Source: Planctomycetota bacterium
GTDB lineage: Bacteria; Planctomycetota; Planctomycetia; Planctomycetales; Planctomycetaceae
Length of the DNA stretch: 19,320 nt
Assembly (NCBI GenBank): GCA_026692825.1
Contig: JAPLOC010000079.1
Span: 1-19,320 of the forward strand
Direction of reading: 5' to 3'
Below the pieces are notes generated by a model. It made no database searches, was not told where the DNA came from, and saw nothing but the letters and a program-made list of their open reading frames with translations. A program made the translations under genes and the position numbers. The number at the start of each line of letters is the position of its first letter. Position 1 is the stretch's first letter. This document shows positions 13,490-19,320 of this stretch, in pieces.

Positions 13490-16400
13490 CTAATTCGCCA
13501 ATTCTCCCGCGATTGCGTCGCCCAACACGTCGCCGCCGAACTTCCAGAACCAGTCGCGGCCGTTTCCACCGCTGAGCGAATCGTTCGCTGTTCCGTCGGC
13601 CAGCAATGTGAGTGCGGTCAGTTTGTACGCACCGCCGGCTCCGACGCCGCTCCGCAGATTGGCCACTCGGGTGTCGTAGTTGATATCGATTCGGACCCAC
13701 TCGGCGACAATCGCACTGATCGCTGACTGGTCGAGGGCTTTTGTTGACTCGTTGTAGTACGTCGTGATACCACCGACCACAATGTCGTCATCCTCACCAC
13801 CGTCGAGCGTGTCGACCCCCGTCCCGCCAATCAACAGATCGCGACCGCCAAGGCCGTACAGTGTGTCGAGGCCGGCTCCGCCGAACAGAACGTTGTTCAG
13901 GCTGTTCCCCAGAATCGTGTCATTGAGCGTCGTCCCCACCACCATCTCGAACGAGTCACCCGCCGACAGCCGCAAGGTGAGATTCGCATTCAATACCTGC
14001 GGCACCGTACTCGCCAGGTCGAGCGAAATCGACTGCGTGGTCGTGGTTGAAAAATCGAGCAAGTCATTCCCCTGCCCCGCGACTTCCACCACCGTGTCAC
14101 TCCCCAGCGCGGTGTTTGCGGTGAATTTGAACGTGTCATCCCCCAGTCCACCGGTCAGCACGTCGTCGCCGGCGGCACCGGTCAAGACGTCGTTGCCATC
14201 TCCGCCGTTGAGGTCGTTGGCGAGCGTGTTCCCGGTGAGTGTGTCACCCAGCGCCCCGCCAATGACGTTTTCAAAGTTGGTCGCCGACCCCAGATTGACC
14301 GACAGATTCGCATTCACCACCTGCGCGGTCGCCGTCGCCAGATTGATCGTGACGGCGGTGCTGACCGTCCCCGAGAAGTCCAGCGTGTCGATCCCGCCCC
14401 CCGTCTCGTTCAGCGTATCGGTCCCGAGCGACGAGTCGGCGGCGAAGGTGTAGCGATCGTTGCCGGCACCACCAATCAAGGAGTCGTTCCCCGCCCGTCC
14501 CGTCAGCACATCATCTCCCCCGTTGCCGGTGAGCGTGTTGGCATTCGCGTTCCCGGTGAGCATGTCGTTGAGATCACCGCCAATCACGTTTTCGAACGTG
14601 GTGGCCGAACCGAGCGTCAGTCGCAGGTTGGCATTGACCACCTGCTGCGTCGCGACTTCCAGATTGACCGCAACGTTCTGAGTCGAAGTCGCCGAGAAGT
14701 CGAGCGTATCGACTCCGCCGGCAGACTCATCGAGTGTGTCGTTCCCCAGCGCCAGATCGGTGTCGAACAGGTATAAGTCGTTCCCCGCGCCCCCAATCAA
14801 CCAGTCATCACCGCCGGCACCGGTGAGCGTGTCATTCCCCAGTCCACCCGCCAGCGTATTCGCCAGCGCGTTGCCGACCAGAATGTCATTCCCGGAACCA
14901 CCGGTCACATTTTCAATCACATCGGTACCCGTCAGTGAGACCGTCAGGTTCGCATTCACCACCTGCGCTGCGGCGCTGGACAAATTCAGGCTGACGGCCA
15001 CCGTCGTCGTCGAAAAATCGAGTGAATCGACCCCCCCGGCCAAGGTTTCTGAGATGGAGTCTGTTCCCAGCGCCGAGTTCGCGGTGAATGAATAGACATC
15101 GTCTCCCGCCCCGCCATTCAGAGAGTCGTCGCCGGCTCCTCCAATCAGCGTGTCGTTCCCGTTGAATCCCAGGATGACATCGTTCCCGGCACCACCGTCA
15201 ATCGAGTTGGGGAGTGAGTTCCCGGTGAGCAAGTCGTTGAGAGCCCCGCCAATCAGGTTCTCGATTCCATCCCCCGCCGACAACGTGAGAGACAGTTTCG
15301 CATTCACAACCTGAGTGACAATGCTGCTGAGATTGAGAGTGACCGTCAGCGTTGTGGTCCCGGTGAAATTGATAATGTCGGTTCCCCCCGTGGAGGTTTC
15401 CACAATCGTGTCGCTGCCCAGAGCCACGTCGGCGTCAAAGAGATAAGCGTCATTTCCATCCAGTCCGGTCATCAAGTCGTTGCCGGGTCCGCCGATCAAC
15501 GTGTTCGCCAATCCATTTCCCGTAAGGACATCGTTAAGCGATCCCCCGGTGAGATTCTCGACGACGTCTCCGGCGGACAATGCCAGCGTCAGATTGGAAT
15601 TCACCACTTGCGGCGAAGTGAGTGACAGGTCCAGGAGGATCGACTTGCCGGTGGTCGCGGAGAAATTGACCGTATCCCCTCCCCCGGTCGTTGACTCGAC
15701 AATCGTATCGCTTCCCAGCGGCGAATCGGAATCGAACAGGTAGGTATCGTTGTCGTCGCCGCCCGTCAGAACATCATTTCCCGCGGCCCCCGTCAGCGAG
15801 TCGGCACCCGCCGCTCCCAGAATCGTGTCATTGCCGCTGTTGCCAACAATCGCATTCGCCAGGGAATTTCCGGTCAACTGGTCATCCAATGATCCTCCCG
15901 TCAGATTCTCGAAGACATTCCCCGCGACCAGCGTGAGTGTCAGATGAGAATTGACCACCTGCGTCGTGTTCAGAGACAGATCAACTGTCACTCCAATGGT
16001 TGTCGTACTCGAAAAGTCGAGTGTATCGGTACCACCTCCCGTCAGTTCGACCAGAGTGTCGCTCCCCAGCGCGGCTGCCGCGTTGAACGCATAGGTGTCA
16101 TTCCCCGCATTCCCCGTGAGGACGTCGTTTCCAGCCCCCCCGACGAGAACATTGGCTCCCGCGTTTCCAGTCAGCGTGTCATCCCGGCTCCCACCCGTGA
16201 CATTCTCGATCGTCGTGGAGGAACCGAGAGTCAATGTCAGATTGGAGTTGACGATCTGGGCGGCAGCGACCCCCAGATTGACGACCACCCCCAGATTGGA
16301 GGTCGCCGAGAAATCGAGTGTGTCGACTCCGCCGGCACTCTCATCAATGGTATCGCTTCCCAAAAGGCTGTCGGCATCGAACAGATAGAGATCATTCCCA

Positions 16401-18670
16401 AGATCCCCGCGGAGCGTATCGTTTCCCGCCTCTCCCACCAACGTGTCGTTGCCACTCCCGCCACTGAGCAGGTCATTCCCACCTCCCCCGGACAGGGTGT
16501 TCGCCAGCGTGTTCCCCATCAATGTGTCATCCCCTGAACCGCCAATGAGGTTTTCAAAGGCGGTCGCGGAATTGAGGGTCAGAGTGAGACTTGCCGACTG
16601 GACAACTTGTGCGGTCGGCAATCCCAGGTCGACCGCGACCGCGCGGGTCGTGGTCAACGAGAAATCGAGCGTGTCAACGCCGCCGACATCCGTCAGCGAG
16701 TCGGCCCCCTGCGCTTCGTCGGCGTCAAACACATAGAGATCATTCCCCGTCCCACCGGCACTCTCGTCGTTACCCGCGCCCCCCACAATCCGGTCGGCCA
16801 GCGTGCCGCCGGTGAGAATGTCATTTCCATCCCCGCCGAAGAGCGCGATCGCCCGATCGACACTGGCCGCGCTCAGCGTGTCGTCCCCTCCCTCCCCCCG
16901 CAGCCGGATTTTCGTGACGGACGCCAGTGGGTAAGTTGTCACCACTCCGTTGAAATTCAGCGAGTACGTGGTGGTGGTTTTGGAGATCAGCAAACTGTCC
17001 GCGACCTCTCTCCCGAGTCCGAAGAGAGTTCCGCCAGCAAGGTACGCGCCGCTCAGAGACTGGGTGTTGTCTTCATTCAACGGATCCAAGTCAGCCTCGA
17101 CGACCGCGTTGGTCGGGTCGGCGACCACAAGGATCCGATAGTCGTCATCCCCATCCGCGGCCAACGTGCCCGGCAGCGCGATCTGCCCAGCCAACGTCCC
17201 GATGGGCAGTTGCAACGTATGGGATCCGATGGTCCGATCCGAGGGATTGGTCAGCGTGATACTTCCCAGCGTGACATCCCCCGCGCCATACAACGTGTCG
17301 GCCGATTTCGCGAATCGCAATTCGAACGCCGGCGCATCTTGCGTGAAGATGCTGTAATTGACGGAAATCGTCGACTGACCGTTCGTCGTGGCGGAATCCA
17401 CCCGGATATCCAAAGAATCCGGAACATCAATCAACTGGACTTGCGCGATTCCAGTCCCCGACAACGCGGGAACGCCATTGTCTGTGACCTGCACCATTAG
17501 GTTGAACACCGGCGTCGTTTCGAAATCGAGCGCCGCAGCGTTGTTCACCGTCACCTGCCCTGTGGTCGGATGAATCGCGAACGCGCTGCTGACGTTGCCT
17601 CCCACGATCGAATACGCGACCGACTGTCCGGGATTCGGATCGAAACCAGGAATCGTTCCGACAACAGTGCCGGCTGGCGAATTCTCTACGACCGAAACCA
17701 CGCGATCGGGTGCCACCGGTCGGTTCAACTCGGTCGCGATGCCACTCCAGTACGTCGGCTCCGCATCAAACGGATTGAACATCACGTCATCGGTGACATA
17801 GACAAAGTTGAACCCCTTGACCTTTGCCAATCGCAACACCCGATCCCGGTCGGCGGCCGTGGGAACGCTGTGGATGATCGCCGCATATTTCAAATTCGCC
17901 GATCCCCCCGCCGGACGACCCGCGTCGACAAAATCGGTATCATTCGGATTCGAAGAATTCTCGACGTTTTCGAAAGTGACCAAGACGTCGGCGACGGTGG
18001 TACTCAGCAGAGCAGAAGCCGGCACGACCCCCGGATTGGCAATGATCGTCGTGCCGGCGAGTCGTGTCCGCGCTCGAATGTTGGTGGCCAGCGTCTGGTA
18101 GTAACTCAGTTGAGACGAGCTGGAGGCCAACTCATCGACGAAAATCCCATCGATCATCGAGCTGCCACTCGAGTTCAAGTAATAGTTTTGATACCAGTCG
18201 ATGTTCTGAATGACCTGGGACTGTGGACGGACCCCTCCCTGCGTATACACGTATCCCAGAACTGCGACATTGGGATTCTGCCGCAACAGCCGGATGGCGT
18301 CGCGATAGACTCCGAAATCACTCGAGGGATTTGTCGGGTCGGCGGTTCCATTGGAGGGATTGACGATCACCGTGATCGGATTCGTCGCGGTCGCCTGATC
18401 TCGAACATCGCGCCACCACCCCGACAGGGCCGAGCGTGAAAAATCTGTGAATTGCGGGAAACTGTACAGGGGGACGAATAGCCCAGTGGTTGGTCCGGTC
18501 GAGGGGAGCAGGCTTCCCCCCATCCCCGCCGTCAGCAATTCCCTACACTCCAACACTTCAATCCGGTTCACCCGCGACGCCGTCCGTCTGCGACGCCGGG
18601 AGATCCCCCTCCGCGAAGACACAAACTGCAATTCGAGGGTGCGCAACCAGGCCTGGAGAATCGACGTCAT
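13490..18670 (-). CDS. Giant spherulin-4 / cadherin / RTX repeat surface protein
   Basis: A 1726-residue secreted protein. Residues 1-48 are basic and end LECRELLTA, like the LEPR-XLL sorting motif of planctomycete surface proteins. Residues about 62-315 match a spherulin-4 (GH135/GH114-like TIM barrel) domain: LFVPLYSFP, TVIVNPSNG, VAVLGYVYTQGG, DGIFVDE (Asp179-Glu180) and IIANPG. A cadherin-like domain (about 324-416) and a CARDB-like region (about 417-560) follow. From about 590 to 1620 come RTX calcium-binding nonapeptides (GGxGxDxLx) arranged in nine modules of roughly 100-115 residues. The C-terminus has IVAEWVRIDINYDTRVANLR, a common planctomycete ending. It may hydrolyse or bind an exopolysaccharide outside the cell; calcium would fold the repeats, and export may use a type I or other system not seen here. 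ATG at 18670 has AGGAA 10 nt upstream. Confidence 0.9.
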   Translation of the reverse strand: MTSILQAWLRTLELQFVSSRRGISRRRRRTASRVNRIEVLECRELLTAGMGGSLLPSTGPTTGLFVPLYSFPQFTDFSRSALSGWWRDVRDQATATNPITVIVNPSNGTADPTNPSSDFGVYRDAIRLLRQNPNVAVLGYVYTQGGVRPQSQVIQNIDWYQNYYLNSSGSSMIDGIFVDELASSSSQLSYYQTLATNIRARTRLAGTTIIANPGVVPASALLSTTVADVLVTFENVENSSNPNDTDFVDAGRPAGGSANLKYAAIIHSVPTAADRDRVLRLAKVKGFNFVYVTDDVMFNPFDAEPTYWSGIATELNRPVAPDRVVSVVENSPAGTVVGTIPGFDPNPGQSVAYSIVGGNVSSAFAIHPTTGQVTVNNAAALDFETTPVFNLMVQVTDNGVPALSGTGIAQVQLIDVPDSLDIRVDSATTNGQSTISVNYSIFTQDAPAFELRFAKSADTLYGAGDVTLGSITLTNPSDRTIGSHTLQLPIGTLAGQIALPGTLAADGDDDYRILVVADPTNAVVEADLDPLNEDNTQSLSGAYLAGGTLFGLGREVADSLLISKTTTTYSLNFNGVVTTYPLASVTKIRLRGEGGDDTLSAASVDRAIALFGGDGNDILTGGTLADRIVGGAGNDESAGGTGNDLYVFDADEAQGADSLTDVGGVDTLDFSLTTTRAVAVDLGLPTAQVVQSASLTLTLNSATAFENLIGGSGDDTLMGNTLANTLSGGGGNDLLSGGSGNDTLVGEAGNDTLRGDLGNDLYLFDADSLLGSDTIDESAGGVDTLDFSATSNLGVVVNLGVAAAQIVNSNLTLTLGSSTTIENVTGGSRDDTLTGNAGANVLVGGAGNDVLTGNAGNDTYAFNAAAALGSDTLVELTGGGTDTLDFSSTTTIGVTVDLSLNTTQVVNSHLTLTLVAGNVFENLTGGSLDDQLTGNSLANAIVGNSGNDTILGAAGADSLTGAAGNDVLTGGDDNDTYLFDSDSPLGSDTIVESTTGGGDTVNFSATTGKSILLDLSLTSPQVVNSNLTLALSAGDVVENLTGGSLNDVLTGNGLANTLIGGPGNDLMTGLDGNDAYLFDADVALGSDTIVETSTGGTDIINFTGTTTLTVTLNLSSIVTQVVNAKLSLTLSAGDGIENLIGGALNDLLTGNSLPNSIDGGAGNDVILGFNGNDTLIGGAGDDSLNGGAGDDVYSFTANSALGTDSISETLAGGVDSLDFSTTTVAVSLNLSSAAAQVVNANLTVSLTGTDVIENVTGGSGNDILVGNALANTLAGGLGNDTLTGAGGDDWLIGGAGNDLYLFDTDLALGNDTLDESAGGVDTLDFSATSTQNVAVNLEVATQQVVNANLRLTLGSATTFENVIGGDLNDMLTGNANANTLTGNGGDDVLTGRAGNDSLIGGAGNDRYTFAADSSLGTDTLNETGGGIDTLDFSGTVSTAVTINLATATAQVVNANLSVNLGSATNFENVIGGALGDTLTGNTLANDLNGGDGNDVLTGAAGDDVLTGGLGDDTFKFTANTALGSDTVVEVAGQGNDLLDFSTTTTQSISLDLASTVPQVLNANLTLRLSAGDSFEMVVGTTLNDTILGNSLNNVLFGGAGLDTLYGLGGRDLLIGGTGVDTLDGGEDDDIVVGGITTYYNESTKALDQSAISAIVAEWVRIDINYDTRVANLRSGVGAGGAYKLTALTLLADGTANDSLSGGNGRDWFWKFGGDVLGDAIAGELAN
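13780..16900 (-). repeat. Nine tandem RTX modules (~300-350 bp each) inside the giant gene
   Basis: A recurrent segment, QVVNxNLxLxL, is encoded near 13978, 14306, 14622, 14944, 15290, 15589, 15938, 16235 and 16584, so the spacing is 297-349 bp. Each module has two to four GGxGND loops, a D-x-x-LGxDTIxE-x-x-GGxDTLDFS turn, a non-RTX beta strand pair (V-x-VDL...QVVNxNLTLTL) and FENVxGGxxxDxLTGNxxANxLxGG. The module copies are diverged but clearly homologous, suggesting growth by unequal recombination. Confidence 0.85.
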
Positions 18671-19320
18671 TTCAAGAGAGTTCCTGTGGAGCGTTCCGAA
18701 CGGAATCGAGTCGCGAGAAGGCGACGAACCGGAGTAGCATACACCGATTTTTCACCAACACCAGTCCTACTTTCCCATCGGAAAGTCTCCCCAAGCGATT
18801 CTCGATTTCACCCTCATAAGACCGATATTTCCCCACTCTTTCCCGGCTTCCCGTATTCCCGGCACCGCTGGTGCAACCCGACTTGCGGTGAAGGGAATCG
18901 ATCGGCGTCATTCGGGGCCGCGGTACAAGTAAAAACGGAGACTGTCGCCAAAATTTCCAAAAAATCAGCATTTTCAAAAACAGTTCGGTGGAGTCGGTTC
19001 TTGACCTTAACTTCCGTCTTGTGCCGTACGATTTTTGAACAGGATGAAAAGGATGAAGAGGATTGACAGGATGAAACGAGGGCAAGGCGAGACAGACTGC
19101 GAGTCATCCGTAAGGAGCCGCGCACGCAGTAAGCGGTGGGCGACGTCGCGACAAGTGGCGGACGGCGTTCCTACGACGCCGCGGTCTGGACGTCTTCGGC
19201 AGAGTTGAGTGGAGACAGATTGAAACGCCGCATCGGAAGCGACTGCTCCCACGACGCTGAGGTCGAATGACGGGGCACGGTTACCGACCCGGCCGCCGGC
19301 TGCGCCGTCGGGCGCGACGC
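18671..19320. other. Gene-free stretch upstream of the giant RTX gene
   Basis: No reading frame in these 650 bp looks like a protein. The part near the gene (18671-18990) should hold its promoter; a weak TATGCT on the minus strand near 18736-18741 has no good -35 partner. AT-rich DNA lies at 18950-19000. The right end (19081-19320) is GC-rich, with a small inverted repeat CGGCGT...ACGCCG at 19163-19181, and may be an interspersed repeat, which cannot be checked from one window. Confidence 0.5.
19041..19076. repeat. 9-bp tandem repeat, four copies
   Basis: AGGATGAAA, AGGATGAAG, AGGATTGAC and AGGATGAAA lie head to tail with no gaps. Such AGGATGaac/AGGATTGAC arrays are, from memory, common in intergenic DNA of planctomycetes and some deltaproteobacteria. 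On the minus strand they spell a spurious HPVNPLHPFHPV-like peptide, which is not a gene. Confidence 0.85.

Noticed and set aside
13780..16900. Regular repeats that could suggest a CRISPR array
   Set aside because: Period is about 300-350 bp, repeats are diverged and in frame, and they encode RTX protein modules.
16607..18439. Long plus-strand open frames (297 and 289 codons) opposite the RTX gene
   Set aside because: They are antisense to the RTX/spherulin gene; their repetitive look mirrors the RTX repeats, and they have no RBS or known motif.

Overview
The window looks like chromosomal DNA from a planctomycete, probably a moderately GC-rich member of the Planctomycetaceae/Planctomycetia. 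This assignment is inferred from protein style, not a database hit. The clues are: a very large secreted RTX-type protein with an N-terminal LEPR-XLL-like motif (LECRELLTA); a Tat-exported Gfo/Idh/MocA oxidoreductase; a small secreted protein with a type II secretion G-like C-terminus ending in DPYG...PDIWT...NW; and several degraded repeat families.

Layout. 1-1506 (minus strand): the 5' end of a zinc-ribbon protein behind an internally duplicated four-helix membrane protein. 1507-1947: non-coding, with two 27-bp direct repeats, a hairpin and a TTGACATGTCAA palindrome. 1948-4698 (plus): a 916-residue TIG + HExxH metallopeptidase + beta-sandwich protein. 4916-5128 (plus): a small conserved-looking protein. 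5344-9460: an accessory block bounded by two direct copies of a ~110-bp REP/BIME-like palindromic element. It carries a VapBC-type toxin-antitoxin pair, a dead RAYT (REP-associated tyrosine transposase) fragment, a NucS-like/DUF4268 nuclease on the minus strand, and a two-gene operon of a 73-residue EF-hand-like protein plus an HNH endonuclease. A second dead RAYT fragment is cut off by the right-hand repeat. 9562-10389 (minus): SHOCT-domain protein. 11063-11845 (plus): secreted G-like protein. 11846-12112: repeat remnants resembling mobile-element ends. 12113-13397 (minus): Gfo/Idh/MocA oxidoreductase broken by a frameshift. 13490-18670 (minus): 1726-residue spherulin-4 + cadherin + RTX protein with nine tandem modules. 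18671-19320: no gene, one 9-bp tandem repeat.

The most interesting biology is the REP-bounded block, where toxin-antitoxin, nuclease and HNH genes are gathered between two repeats, with transposase fossils beside them. Both fossils carry the same TAG codon just before the conserved MxNHxH motif, so they probably derive from one already dead copy. The other highlight is the fusion of a spherulin-4 (GH135-like) domain to an RTX/cadherin surface protein.
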